A stretch of 64,000 bases of DNA from Salegentibacter sp. 24 (GCF_004362395.1 NZ_SNWE01000001.1:242988-306987); one strand, 5' to 3'; counted from the stretch's first letter, positions 9,430-18,502 are shown. Numbers and translations: made by a program. The notes: generated by a model from the sequence alone, not told the origin.

Positions 9430-10479
9430 ATGGGGATTAAGACTTTATTTATCAGTGGTATTGAAGCAAGAGCTGTTTTTCTGGCACCAAAAAGGATTTT
9501 TATAATTTTATTTATCTCATTATCCGGGCTTACTTTAAAAGCCCAGGAAGTAATTCCCATATATTCTGATTACCTAACCGATAATCTTTTTTTGATTCAT
9601 CCATCTATGGCCGGTGCAGCCAATCGAAATCAGATTAGACTTACCGCCAGGCAACAGTGGTTTGACGTAGATAATGCGCCCAGCTTACAAACTCTCGCCA
9701 TAAATGGCAGGGTAGGAGAAAAACTTGGTATTGGAGGGATATTTTTTAATGATCAAAATGGAAATTTTTCTAAAATTGGAGCTTACGGAACAGTGGCTTA
9801 TCATTTGCTTTTCTCAAGGAGTGAAGTAGATCTGAACCAGCTTTCTTTCGGAATAAGTGCCGGGATTATTCAGCATAGGTTGGACCAAAGTAGTTTTACG
9901 GAATTTGATCCTATTGTCAACGGCAACAATGTATCCGATATGTTTGCAAATATGGATGTAGGAATGTCCTATTATTATCTGGATTTCTATGCTCATCTGG
10001 CCGCAAAAAATATAATTTCGGTTAATCGTGAACTTTTCTATTCTGACGCAGTTCCCAGTAACCAACGTAAATATTTATTTTCTACGGGATATGTTTTTGA
10101 AAATTCGGGTGGGTGGAGTTATGAACCCTCAATATTATTTCAAATGCGTGAAGCAACCAATGAAATGAATATTGATTTAAATATGAAAGTTTATAAAAAT
10201 GTTGATTTCGGTCAAATATGGGGCGGACTTTCTTACCGCAACAGTTTTGAAGCTACCGAATATACAACCGATGGAGAGGAAATTAAAAGTCAGCAACTGC
10301 GCTATATTACTCCTTTTGTTGGTCTGGATTATAAAGATTTTATGTTTGGTTATACTTTTAGTTATCAATTTAATTCTGTTGTATTAAGCAACAATGGATT
10401 CCACCAAATTACTATTGGATACGATTTCGGTAAGAGTAGAGGACGTTGGGATTGCAAGTGTCCAGCGGTGAATAATTAG
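9430..10479 (+). CDS. PorP/SprF-family outer-membrane protein (type IX secretion related)
   Basis: The 349-residue product has an N-terminal export signal ending at LTLKAQ, then the family-typical segment VIPIYSDYLTDNLFLIHPSMAGAANRNQIRLTARQQW and an amphipathic beta-barrel ending in a Cys-Lys-Cys tail. PorP/SprF proteins anchor substrates of the type IX secretion system at the outer membrane and are usually encoded just after a large adhesin with a C-terminal sorting domain. No such adhesin is present here, so this copy stands alone. The ATG at 9430 is chosen; a longer frame from 9337 would overlap the divergent NifU-type gene and lacks a signal. The 3' end overlaps that of murI by 4 bases in convergent orientation. 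Confidence 0.83.
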   Translation: MGIKTLFISGIEARAVFLAPKRIFIILFISLSGLTLKAQEVIPIYSDYLTDNLFLIHPSMAGAANRNQIRLTARQQWFDVDNAPSLQTLAINGRVGEKLGIGGIFFNDQNGNFSKIGAYGTVAYHLLFSRSEVDLNQLSFGISAGIIQHRLDQSSFTEFDPIVNGNNVSDMFANMDVGMSYYYLDFYAHLAAKNIISVNRELFYSDAVPSNQRKYLFSTGYVFENSGGWSYEPSILFQMREATNEMNIDLNMKVYKNVDFGQIWGGLSYRNSFEATEYTTDGEEIKSQQLRYITPFVGLDYKDFMFGYTFSYQFNSVVLSNNGFHQITIGYDFGKSRGRWDCKCPAVNN

Positions 10480-11270
10480 AAATCCAGATAGGAAACTTTA
10501 TATCCCATTGAAATAGCTCCCGTTAAATTCTCAAGTACTTTCGGATTCGTGTTCGTGAAGAATTCCGGAATTGGGTGGGCTTGCTTTGCCTGGGCCAATA
10601 AATTATTTGCACTAAGAATAGCTTTGGTTTGTCGTGCTACTGCTTCACCAGAATCTATAATTACTACCTCTTTTGGCAACAATTCTTTCAGGAGTGGGAT
10701 AAGATAAGGATAGTGGCTACAACCTAACACCAGGTAATCTATCTTATTCATAAAAAAAGGTTCCAGAAGTCCAAGTAAATGGCTTCTCATATGCCCGGAA
10801 TCTATTTCTCCCGCTTCAATAAGTTCTACAAGGCCTCGTCCTTCGACTTCAACTACATTAATATTTCTTGCATAAAAATCCGAGGTCTGTGAAAAAAGGG
10901 TGCTGGTTAAAGTGCCGCGGGTAGCCAGTATGCCTATGGTTTTGGACTTAGAATTCAAAGCAGCAGGTTTTATCGCAGGCTCAATACCAATAAAGGGGAC
11001 CATATATTCATTTCGAAGCTCTTTGATTGCATTTGTCGTTGCTGTATTACAGGCTACGACAATGATTTTGGCTCCCATTTCCAATAATTTTTCAGTGTTC
11101 TTTCTGCTCAGATTTTTTATTTCCTCAATAGGTTTTTCACCATAAGGAGCATTCTTACTGTCGGCGAGATAGATGGTTTTTTCCGCGGGAAGTAATTCAT
11201 GGATTTCCTTCCAAATGGAAGTTCCACCTACACCGGAATCAAAAATACCTATGGGTTGCGAATTGCTCAT
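10476..11270 (-). CDS. murI: Glutamate racemase
   Basis: Interconverts L- and D-glutamate for peptidoglycan synthesis in the cytosol. The 264-residue product has GIFDSGVGG near the N-terminus (Asp11), the two catalytic cysteines in VVACNTAT (Cys74) and LGCSHYP (Cys184), and the usual length. The ATG at 11270 is chosen; an upstream in-frame start at 11306 lies inside the terminator stem of the preceding gene and would add residues without homology. The gene follows bamA and the two Skp-like genes, a common order in Flavobacteriia, but a strong terminator lies between the last Skp-like gene and murI, so it is likely expressed by read-through or from its own promoter. Confidence 0.93.
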   Translation of the reverse strand: MSNSQPIGIFDSGVGGTSIWKEIHELLPAEKTIYLADSKNAPYGEKPIEEIKNLSRKNTEKLLEMGAKIIVVACNTATTNAIKELRNEYMVPFIGIEPAIKPAALNSKSKTIGILATRGTLTSTLFSQTSDFYARNINVVEVEGRGLVELIEAGEIDSGHMRSHLLGLLEPFFMNKIDYLVLGCSHYPYLIPLLKELLPKEVVIIDSGEAVARQTKAILSANNLLAQAKQAHPIPEFFTNTNPKVLENLTGAISMGYKVSYLDF

Positions 11271-11280
11271 TGGCACAAAA

Positions 11281-11315
11281 ATAAAAACTGCGCCTTGAAA
11301 GGGCACAGTTTTTAT
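11281..11315 (-). terminator. Strong intrinsic terminator between the Skp-like gene and murI
   Basis: Read on the minus strand, a stem of about 14 bp (ATAAAAACTGTGCC pairing with GGCGCAGTTTTTAT, one G-U pair) has a 7-base loop CTTTCAA and its 3' arm holds a run of T. It starts 24 bases after the stop codon of the 11340-11849 gene and ends 10 bases before the murI start. Confidence 0.8.
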
Positions 11316-11339
11316 TGAATATTTATGAATTGGGAGAAA

Positions 11340-11849
11340 TTACATTCCCAATTCGGCTTTTACATCTGCCATAAGGTTTTTACCATCGGCAAGAATTACT
11401 CCTGTTCCAGTAGTAGAATCAAGAACATAATCAAATCCTTGTGCTCTAGCTACTTTTTGGATAGCTTCACGAGCTTTTTCAATAACAGGTCTTATAAGTT
11501 CGTTTTCTTTTTTCTGAAGTTCCTGTCTTGCTCTCTGGCTGTGTTCCTGGATTCTTCTTTCAGTTGCCTGAAGTTCACTCGCTCTTTTTGCGTTTTCCTC
11601 TTCGGTTACAGTTTCAGCTTCAGCCTGATAGCGCTGCATCGTATTTTGAGCTTCAGTGAGCATATCCTTAATTTCAGCATCGTATGTTTTCTCTAACTTT
11701 TGGAGTTGTGCCATGGCATCCTTATAGGCTGGCATAGTTTCTACCAATTCCTGGGTGGCGATGTGAGCAACTTTGCTCTGTGCGTTTGCAAATGTTGTAG
11801 CTCCTATGGTTAATGCAAGGGCTATAAAAAGGGTTTTGAATTGTTTCAT
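11340..11849 (-). CDS. Skp/OmpH-family periplasmic chaperone
   Basis: The 169-residue product has a signal peptide ending at TTFANA/QSKVAHI, the Skp-like start VAHIATQELVETMPAYKDAM, and a long Glu/Lys/Ala/Gln-rich helical hairpin (about 45-130) before a small C-terminal beta segment (GFDYVLDSTTGTGVILADG). Skp-type trimers hold unfolded outer-membrane proteins in the periplasm and pass them to BamA. It is the second of two tandem Skp-like genes downstream of bamA, 42 bases after the first. The hairpin terminator that follows ends this transcription unit. Confidence 0.88.
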   Translation of the reverse strand: MKQFKTLFIALALTIGATTFANAQSKVAHIATQELVETMPAYKDAMAQLQKLEKTYDAEIKDMLTEAQNTMQRYQAEAETVTEEENAKRASELQATERRIQEHSQRARQELQKKENELIRPVIEKAREAIQKVARAQGFDYVLDSTTGTGVILADGKNLMADVKAELGM

Positions 11850-11891
11850 TTTAATTGATATTAATTGTTAAAGTATTAAGGTTTAAATTAT

Positions 11892-12695
11892 TTAGTTTAT
11901 TGTGTCTTTTCTGTCCCGGGCTTCTTCTATAGAATCTCTTCTTTGTTGTCTTTCCTTTAAAATTCTTTCCCGTCGTTCTTCAAATGCTTTTTGCCTCGCC
12001 TCTTTAATAGAATCCTGTTGTCTTCTTCTTTCTTCTATTAAGGCCTCACGCTCATTTTTTCGTTTCTCAATGGCTTGCTCGCGCTGGCTTAGTTCTTGGT
12101 CCTCTTCAGGAGTGCGGGTTTCGGCTCTTTCAAGTTCTCTTTCCTCTTGTTTGGTTTCAATTTGTCTACGATTAGAAGCTCTATTTATACTTCTTAAAAC
12201 CTGATCACTAAGATCAAAACGTTTTTTTGCAAATAACATTCCTGATTCTGAATTTCTATCGAAAATAAAATCGAAATCTCTGGTTTCGGCTATTTCCTGT
12301 ACAGCGGTGAAAACCTGATCCTGGATAGGCTTTATTAATTGCCTCTTTTGAATCATATAATCTCCTTTCGGACCGAAACGCTTCTGCTCGTAATTTATAG
12401 CTTGTTCCTGCTGATATGCAATCTCTTCCTCCCGTTCTTCAATTAATTCCGGAGTAAGTAATGGACGTTCATTTTGCAGGCTGGTTTTCATTTCATTGAT
12501 TTCCTTTCGTTTTTGCTCAATTTCATTTTGCCATTCTTTAACTCGCTGATCTAATTGAGTGGAAGCTTGCTGATATTCCGGAACATTTTCAAGAATATAT
12601 TCCATATCCACAAAACCTATGTTTATTGGTTTTTGAGCGTTTGCCCCAAAGCCAGCCAAGATAAAAAGTGTGAATAAGAATGTTCTTTTAAGCAT
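11892..12695 (-). CDS. Skp/OmpH-family periplasmic protein with long charged C-terminal tail
   Basis: The 267-residue product has a signal peptide ending at GFGANA/QKPINIGF, an OmpH domain (about 22-165, with YILENVPEYQQASTQLDQ and DFDFIFDRNSESGMLFAK) and then some 90 residues very rich in Glu, Arg, Gln and Lys with repeats of the type EERRRQQDSIKEARQKA, predicted to form a continuous coiled coil. Skp proteins are usually near 160-180 residues, so the tail is an addition typical of the larger paralogue in Bacteroidota. It lies 33 bases downstream of bamA and probably acts on the same outer-membrane clients; the role of the tail is unknown. Confidence 0.86.
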   Translation of the reverse strand: MLKRTFLFTLFILAGFGANAQKPINIGFVDMEYILENVPEYQQASTQLDQRVKEWQNEIEQKRKEINEMKTSLQNERPLLTPELIEEREEEIAYQQEQAINYEQKRFGPKGDYMIQKRQLIKPIQDQVFTAVQEIAETRDFDFIFDRNSESGMLFAKKRFDLSDQVLRSINRASNRRQIETKQEERELERAETRTPEEDQELSQREQAIEKRKNEREALIEERRRQQDSIKEARQKAFEERRERILKERQQRRDSIEEARDRKDTIN

Positions 12696-12728
12696 ACTTA
12701 AATGGAATATAGAAAATACCGTGCCAAA

Positions 12729-15347
12729 TTAAAATTGTTGTCCGATTATGAAATGCGTTTCCCAACCATTTGCGCCTTGTTCTCCTCCGATGGAGTCGAA
12801 CCCGTATCCGAAATCTATACCAAGCAAACCAAAGGCAGGCATAAAGATTCTTAAGCCTGCACCGGCCGATCTATTTAATTGGAAAGGATTGAAATCTCTA
12901 AAGTTATCATAGGATGCACCCGCTTCTAAAAAGGTGAGTGCGTAAATAGATGCCGAAGGTTTTAAAGTGATAGGGTATCTAAGTTCTAAGGAGTATTTGT
13001 TATAAATGGTTGCACCATCATCATTTACACCTGCTGGCCTATCTATAGGTACCACAGATTGGTTTGGATATCCCCTTAATGCAATGGTCTCCCTGCCATC
13101 TAAACTAAAGGCCCCAAGACCATCCCCACCAAGAAAAAATCTTTCAAAAGGTGGAATACCACGCTCACTATTATAAGCGCCAAGGAATCCGTACTCTGCA
13201 TTGGTTTTTAAAACCAGTTTGTCATAAATTTGAGTATACCACTCTCCACTAAATTTGACTTTATAAAATTCTAACCAGTTAAATTTTTTCTGGTCTATTT
13301 TTCTTGGATCTCCGACTGCATTCTCGGGGGTAACCCTATCACCCTGTTGATTTATAAGGTTGCCATTCTCATCTTCTAACTGATATTCTCTTTGTTCAGC
13401 TAAGTTGGCGTAATCTACACCATTCCAAAGCGAATAAGGAGGTGTGAATTTGGCGGTAATTTTGAACTTGGAACCTCCCATTGGGAAAATAGGATTCACA
13501 TAGGTATTATCCCTTGTAAGTCCTAAGGTATAGGTGAAATTGTTTGAATATCCATCCCCGAAAGTAAATAGCCCCGTATTATAATTATTTAGATCATAAC
13601 GTTGAAATCCAACGGAATGCGACACTGTGATGTATGGATCAGGTACGGTTAGACGTTTGGCTAAGCCCACATTTACTCCAAGAATATCAAAACTCCTGGT
13701 TCTATCTGCCTCCCGGTTTATATAATCAAATAAAAACTGTCTTGTATATGAGAAGGAAGTTTGCAGGCTCACCGGTTTTTTACCTCCCAACCATGGTTCC
13801 ACAAAGGAAAGGCTGTAAGTCTGGTAAAAGGTACTTGCCTGTGCTCTTAGTGAAAGGGTTTGGCCATCGCCCATAGGTACCGGTTTATAAGCTTCTTTGT
13901 CGAAAATACCCGATAAGGAGAAATTATTGAAAGAAAGTCCCAGGGTACCTATAAAGCCACCCCCACCGTATCCACCTTGCAGTTCAATTTGGCTGGCCCC
14001 GGCTTCTACAACAGAATATTCCAGGTCCAGAGTACCTGTTTGAGGATCTGGATTAATAAATTTTGGTTCGAGTTGTTCTGCGTCAAAAAAGCCAAGCTGA
14101 CCTAGTTCTCTTACCGTGTTGACTACATCTTCCTGGCTATATTTTTGACCGGGCTTTGTACGAAGTTCACGATAAATTACATGGTCTTTTGTCTTATCAT
14201 TTCCAGTTACCGTAATATTATTGAAATAGGCTTCTTTACCCTCAATAATTCTTACTTCAAAATCGATAGTATCATTGTAAACATTGGTTTCTACAAGGTT
14301 GATATTGGAAAATAAATAACCATTGTTTTTATATAAATTAGAAAGGTCCTCTCCATCGGGTTTTGTTTCATCGGCAATTCGCTTATCTAATAGCACCCCG
14401 TTATAAACATCACCTTTATCTATTCCTAAAACACGTGCCAGTTGAGCATCACTATAAACAGTATTTCCGATAAAATCTATATCTCCTATATAATACTGAT
14501 CGCCTTCTTCTACCTTTAGATCTAAAGCAATAGTTTCCTCGTCTATTTCTATAAGGGAGTCACTCACAATTCGGGCATCACGATAGCCACTTTCCTTATA
14601 TTTATCTATAAGGCTCTCTTTATCTGTCTGGTAATCGTCTCGCACAAATTTTGATCTTTTCCAGAAGCGAATGATATTCTTTTGTTTGGTATTTTTCATA
14701 GCCCTTCTAAGCTTGGCATCAGAAAATTTATCGTTACCTATAAAGTTTATATCCTCAATTTTTACGCGTTCACCCTTGTCGATATCGACAAGCATATTTA
14801 CCAGGTTTGCATTGGCCGTAGTATCGGTGACCTCGCTGGTGCTTATTTTTGTCTGCGCATTTAAATAACCTTCCTTCCGATATTTACTTTCAATATAATT
14901 TTTTGTCGTGGTAATAAGGTTCTCAGATACCTTAGCCCCGGCCCTTAATTTATTTTCCTCAATAACTTCCTCTTTTTCGGCTTTTTTAAGGCCGGTCACC
15001 TGAATTTTATTGAGTTTTGGCACTTCCTGGATTTCGATTTCCAGGTCAGCCACATTCCCATCACTGACATTGGTGATATAAAAATTGATATCGCTAAACT
15101 GGTCAATATCCCAAAGTTTATTGATCACAGCGCTAATTTTATCCCCGGGAATAAAAATTTCTTCCCCTTTCTTAAGCCCGGTATAAGCGATTACGGTTTG
15201 CTCGTTAAAACTAACATTGCCCGTAACTTTTATATCGCCAATTATGTATTTTTTGCCATCTGCTAATGGTAAGCCCTGAGCTTGTGAAGAAATGCTAAAA
15301 ATTAAACTACATGCTACTGCCAGAAGGGTAAATACTTTCTTCGTCAT
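12729..15347 (-). CDS. bamA: Outer-membrane protein assembly factor BamA
   Basis: The 872-residue product has a signal peptide (MTKKVFTLLAVACSLIFSIS, cleaved near SSQA), five POTRA-like repeats (about residues 30-420, for example IKVTGNVSFNEQTV, INFIGNDKFSDAKL, IDFIGNTVYSDAQL, ITVTGNDKTKDHVI) and a C-terminal 16-strand barrel of the Omp85 type ending in HFIIGQQF. BamA inserts beta-barrel proteins into the outer membrane. The ATG at 15347 is chosen because the signal peptide starts there; a longer frame begins at 15578 inside uppS without homology. It lies 7 bases after uppS and is followed by two Skp-like chaperone genes, a functional grouping. Confidence 0.93.
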   Translation of the reverse strand: MTKKVFTLLAVACSLIFSISSQAQGLPLADGKKYIIGDIKVTGNVSFNEQTVIAYTGLKKGEEIFIPGDKISAVINKLWDIDQFSDINFYITNVSDGNVADLEIEIQEVPKLNKIQVTGLKKAEKEEVIEENKLRAGAKVSENLITTTKNYIESKYRKEGYLNAQTKISTSEVTDTTANANLVNMLVDIDKGERVKIEDINFIGNDKFSDAKLRRAMKNTKQKNIIRFWKRSKFVRDDYQTDKESLIDKYKESGYRDARIVSDSLIEIDEETIALDLKVEEGDQYYIGDIDFIGNTVYSDAQLARVLGIDKGDVYNGVLLDKRIADETKPDGEDLSNLYKNNGYLFSNINLVETNVYNDTIDFEVRIIEGKEAYFNNITVTGNDKTKDHVIYRELRTKPGQKYSQEDVVNTVRELGQLGFFDAEQLEPKFINPDPQTGTLDLEYSVVEAGASQIELQGGYGGGGFIGTLGLSFNNFSLSGIFDKEAYKPVPMGDGQTLSLRAQASTFYQTYSLSFVEPWLGGKKPVSLQTSFSYTRQFLFDYINREADRTRSFDILGVNVGLAKRLTVPDPYITVSHSVGFQRYDLNNYNTGLFTFGDGYSNNFTYTLGLTRDNTYVNPIFPMGGSKFKITAKFTPPYSLWNGVDYANLAEQREYQLEDENGNLINQQGDRVTPENAVGDPRKIDQKKFNWLEFYKVKFSGEWYTQIYDKLVLKTNAEYGFLGAYNSERGIPPFERFFLGGDGLGAFSLDGRETIALRGYPNQSVVPIDRPAGVNDDGATIYNKYSLELRYPITLKPSASIYALTFLEAGASYDNFRDFNPFQLNRSAGAGLRIFMPAFGLLGIDFGYGFDSIGGEQGANGWETHFIIGQQF

Positions 15348-15354
15348 GAATGCG

Positions 15355-16095
15355 CTAACTGAGTTGCTCACTGGTTTTTCCAAATCGTCGTTCTCTATTT
15401 TGATAATTGTAAATGGCTTTAAAAAGATTTTCTTTTCTAAAATCTGGCCATAATATTTTTGTAAAATATAATTCTGCATAAGCAATTTGCCATAAAAGGA
15501 AGTTGCTGATGCGTTGTTCTCCACTGGTTCTAATAAGCAAATCAACCTCCGGAAAATTTCGGGTGTAAAGATGCTCATTTATAACCGATTCATCAATAGC
15601 ATCGGCTGATATTTCCTTATTTTTAACTTTCAGGCTAATTTCCCGAACTACTGAGGTTAATTCCTCCCGAGAACCGTAACTCAGGGCAAGGTTAAGCACC
15701 ATGCGATCATTGGTTTTCGTTTTTTCAATAACTTCCTGAAGTTCTCTGTAAACCTTCTTTGGGAGGGTTTCTAGATTTCCAATCGCTTTTAGCTTAATAT
15801 TATTGTCCTGAAGGGTTTTAATTTCCTTTTTGAGGGAGGAAACCAATAGGCGCATTAAAGTGTCTACCTCCAATTTTGGGCGCTTCCAGTTTTCTGTGGA
15901 AAAGGCATAAAGCGTTAAATATTCTATGCCGATTTCCGCTGAAGCCTCAACAACATCCCGAACTGCAGTTGTGCCTTCCTGATGGCCTGCGGCCCTTAGG
16001 AAACCTTTTTGCCGTGCCCAACGTCCATTACCATCCATTATGATGGCGATATGCCTGGGTAATTTTTTAAGGTCTATGTGGTCTTTATAGTTCAT
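15355..16095 (-). CDS. uppS: Isoprenyl (undecaprenyl) diphosphate synthase
   Basis: A 246-residue cytosolic cis-prenyltransferase that elongates farnesyl diphosphate with isopentenyl diphosphate to the C55 carrier lipid for cell-wall synthesis. The catalytic Asp21 is in IIMDGNGRWA, followed by the conserved LYAFSTENWKRP and the C-terminal LLIRTSGEQRISNFLLWQ, all at usual positions and with normal length. It starts 1 base after the DUF6089 gene and ends 7 bases before bamA. Its precursor in this organism would come from the mevalonate genes near 33-35 kb. Confidence 0.95.
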   Translation of the reverse strand: MNYKDHIDLKKLPRHIAIIMDGNGRWARQKGFLRAAGHQEGTTAVRDVVEASAEIGIEYLTLYAFSTENWKRPKLEVDTLMRLLVSSLKKEIKTLQDNNIKLKAIGNLETLPKKVYRELQEVIEKTKTNDRMVLNLALSYGSREELTSVVREISLKVKNKEISADAIDESVINEHLYTRNFPEVDLLIRTSGEQRISNFLLWQIAYAELYFTKILWPDFRKENLFKAIYNYQNRERRFGKTSEQLS

Positions 16096-16096
16096 G

Positions 16097-16801
16097 TTAA
16101 AATTGACTATAGCAAGGTTTTCTACCCCAGGAAAAGGTGAAATTCACCCCTGTAAAAACATACCAGTCCGTAGTGTTTCGATTACCAAATTCAATATTTG
16201 GTCTCCTGTTTCCAAATATTTCTTCGGGCCAGCTTCCGTCTAAATTGTCGGTAAAGGTATATCTAACCCCTAACTCCATAGCACCAACAATGTGATTCGT
16301 TATACTCTCTTTATAACCAAAGATCACAGGTATGGCAAAATCCCAGTTAGCTCCCTGGTTTACAAGTTCCCCATTAGGGAAATTGGCGTCCAGCATTAAG
16401 TGATCTGCTCTGAAATAAGTTATTCCTGTGTAAAGATAGGGGGTGCTTTGGGGATGACCTTCGTGAAGATTAAAATTCCAAAAATTATATTCTATGCCTA
16501 AAGAAGCTTCGGCAATGGTATTGCTAAATGAATAACCTCTCTTCACTCTTCGGGGGTCATTGGAATCAGCGTCATCAGCATTTATTTCGGCATATAGTAC
16601 CGAAAGTCTAAAGGCGTGTCGGGGGCTACGGTTCCATTTTAGAAGCGCACCACCAACAAGGCCAGTGGGGAGAACGAAATTGGTTCGACCTACATCGCCG
16701 ATGTAGTTGGCGCCACCAATATACGGTCCTAGTTCAAATGTTTGGGAATATGTTTTTGGTGCAAAAACAAGCATGATTACAAAAACTAAAAGGTACCTCA
16801 T
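16097..16801 (-). CDS. DUF6089-family outer-membrane beta-barrel protein
   Basis: The 234-residue product has a signal peptide (MRYLLVFVIMLVFAPKTYSQ), the family-typical start TFELGPYIGGANYIGDVG, then alternating hydrophobic/polar strands and a C-terminal barrel strand (FTGVNFTFSWG). This family sits directly upstream of uppS and bamA in many Flavobacteriia. Function is unknown; a link to envelope assembly is inferred from the conserved order. It is first in the unit and has a clear promoter at 16819-16848. Confidence 0.83.
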   Translation of the reverse strand: MRYLLVFVIMLVFAPKTYSQTFELGPYIGGANYIGDVGRTNFVLPTGLVGGALLKWNRSPRHAFRLSVLYAEINADDADSNDPRRVKRGYSFSNTIAEASLGIEYNFWNFNLHEGHPQSTPYLYTGITYFRADHLMLDANFPNGELVNQGANWDFAIPVIFGYKESITNHIVGAMELGVRYTFTDNLDGSWPEEIFGNRRPNIEFGNRNTTDWYVFTGVNFTFSWGRKPCYSQF

Positions 16802-16818
16802 AGGCTTTCAAAAGTTTG

Positions 16819-16848
16819 CAAATATAACAATTATGTTTGCTCTACAAT
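16819..16848 (-). promoter_or_regulatory. Promoter of the DUF6089-uppS-bamA-skp unit
   Basis: On the minus strand: TTG (16845-16847) preceded by A, an 18-base spacer, then TATATTTG (16819-16826), matching the Bacteroidota consensus TAnnTTTG. It lies 17 bases upstream of the DUF6089 start codon. Confidence 0.7.
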
Positions 16849-16901
16849 AATTTGAGCAAGTTTGTACATATTCTTAAACAGTTTTTAAAAAAAAATATTG
16901 C

Positions 16902-17786
16902 TTAATTGCGCTTATCTTCTCCCCACATAAGCTTTTTTCGCAGGGTGTGTAAGAAGCTGTCGCCCTTAAGTTCAATAAGATTTATCGTGTAGGGTGCTTT
17001 TTCAATAATAATCTCCGTATCGTTTTCTAGGGTGGCAATACGGGAGTCCATGGATACTAAATGGGACTCTTCTCGGCCGGAAACCCGAAGCGTAATCTTA
17101 GTGTCATCTTTCACTACTAAGGGCCGGGCATTCAAATTGTGCGGGGCAATGGGGGTAATAATGAGAGAACCGGCATCTGGGGTAATTACAGGACCGCCAC
17201 AACTTAAAGAATAGCCAGTAGAGCCTGTCGGTGTCGAAACAATCAATCCATCTGCCCAGTACGAATTTAAATACTGATCGTTTAGCCAGGTATCTACCGT
17301 AATCATGGAGGTAGTATTTTTACGACTAACAGCGATTTCGTTCAGGGCTATATTTTTAAAAACAGGATCGTAATTAGTGGGATTCGTGCTAATATTTAAA
17401 ACACTGCGTTTGGAAATACTATATTTTTTATCCAGGATATTTTGTAAACTATCTTTGATTTCTTCTTTTTGGATGCTAGCCAAAAAACCTAATCTTCCGG
17501 TATTTATACCTACAATTGGAATATCTAAATTCCTGATATAATTTATGGATTTTAATATAGTTCCATCACCACCAATACAAAAAAACAAATCAAAACTGTT
17601 GTCTAATTCTTCAAATGTGGAGAAATGGGAGTAATTTTCCTCAATGGTTTTATTTAGATGAATTAATTCTAAAAAATCTTTCTCTATAATTACCTTAATA
17701 TTCTCACGCTTGAGTAATTCCAGAAGCTGTGCAATATAGGTCCCGGCATTGGTATGATAAAATTGACCGTAGATGCCTACTTTCAT
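16902..17786 (-). CDS. nadK: NAD kinase
   Basis: Phosphorylates NAD to NADP in the cytosol. The 294-residue product has the GGDGT motif (residues 72-76), NTGRLGFLA, the Asn/Glu segment ALNEIAVSRK and the C-terminal GSTGYSLSCGGP and IAPHNLNARPLV motifs. Its start codon overlaps the stop codon of the CBS protein gene (ATGA, 17783-17786), so the pair are translationally coupled. The intergenic stretch before the DUF6089 gene contains that gene's promoter, so the two units are probably transcribed separately. Confidence 0.95.
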   Translation of the reverse strand: MKVGIYGQFYHTNAGTYIAQLLELLKRENIKVIIEKDFLELIHLNKTIEENYSHFSTFEELDNSFDLFFCIGGDGTILKSINYIRNLDIPIVGINTGRLGFLASIQKEEIKDSLQNILDKKYSISKRSVLNISTNPTNYDPVFKNIALNEIAVSRKNTTSMITVDTWLNDQYLNSYWADGLIVSTPTGSTGYSLSCGGPVITPDAGSLIITPIAPHNLNARPLVVKDDTKITLRVSGREESHLVSMDSRIATLENDTEIIIEKAPYTINLIELKGDSFLHTLRKKLMWGEDKRN

Positions 17787-18439
17787 ATATTTAAATATTT
17801 ATCTAAATACTTAGAACGGTCTCTAAGATTTTTATTGAAATTATCTTCCCGATGTTCTGAAATTATCTTGTAGCCATATCTTCGGAAAGACTGAATGATT
17901 TCATTTATTCCGGATGGGCTTAATTTAATGGTGATCTGGGCCATATCATTTTTGATTTTAGAGATAAAAAGGCCAAGTATATTGGAGTTATTAGATTCTG
18001 TAATCTGTGTAATTTCGCTAAAGGAGTAATCTTTGATACCCTTTTGAATTACGATAATATTGCCAGGCTCACTTAGAAAGGGTGTTTCATTAAATAAAGC
18101 GATAATTTCGTTGAGTTCCACGTAGCCCAAATAATGGTTTTCTTCATCTAAAACCGGTAAAATATTAGTGTTGTTTTGCGCAAAGCGTTCTAAAATATCC
18201 AGCCAGAATGCTGTATTTCTAACAAAAAAGCCTTCCAAGGCATATTGATAATCTTCCAATGATTTTTCAGCTTCAAAACATCGGATATCATTTTCTGAAA
18301 TACAACCCATATAAATACCGTTATTTTCTACCGGTAAATGTGAATAGGTTAGCTGATTGAAAAGGTCTTGAACCTCTCCAATTTTATCGGAAAAATGCCT
18401 TATTGAGACATCGTTAATAATATAATCTTCCATGTTCAT
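17783..18439 (-). CDS. CBS-domain protein coupled to nadK
   Basis: The 218-residue cytosolic protein has two CBS motifs (about 8-65 and 72-135; for example LPVENNGIYMGCISENDI and NILPVLDEENHYLGYVELNEI) and a C-terminal segment of about 75 residues that resembles an ACT-like regulatory fold. CBS pairs bind adenine nucleotides. Four-base overlap with nadK suggests that it senses nucleotide state or regulates NAD kinase; this is inference. The start at 18439 is preceded by AGGAAGTGA, a good ribosome-binding site for this lineage, and is preferred over Met3. The gene is divergent from pdxJ. Confidence 0.82.
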   Translation of the reverse strand: MNMEDYIINDVSIRHFSDKIGEVQDLFNQLTYSHLPVENNGIYMGCISENDIRCFEAEKSLEDYQYALEGFFVRNTAFWLDILERFAQNNTNILPVLDEENHYLGYVELNEIIALFNETPFLSEPGNIIVIQKGIKDYSFSEITQITESNNSNILGLFISKIKNDMAQITIKLSPSGINEIIQSFRRYGYKIISEHREDNFNKNLRDRSKYLDKYLNI

Positions 18440-18502
18440 GATGTCACTTCCTTTTTATGCAAATTAATTAAAATAAAATTCATTAGGGCATTTACAAGTT
18501 TG

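Noticed and set aside
11902..12204. Plus-strand 100-codon frame opposite the Skp-like gene
   Set aside because: Ser/Leu/Arg-rich shadow of the Glu/Arg/Gln-rich coiled-coil coding sequence on the other strand.
15348..15578. N-terminal extension of bamA inside uppS
   Set aside because: The added 77 residues are an out-of-frame reading of uppS; the signal peptide starts at 15347.
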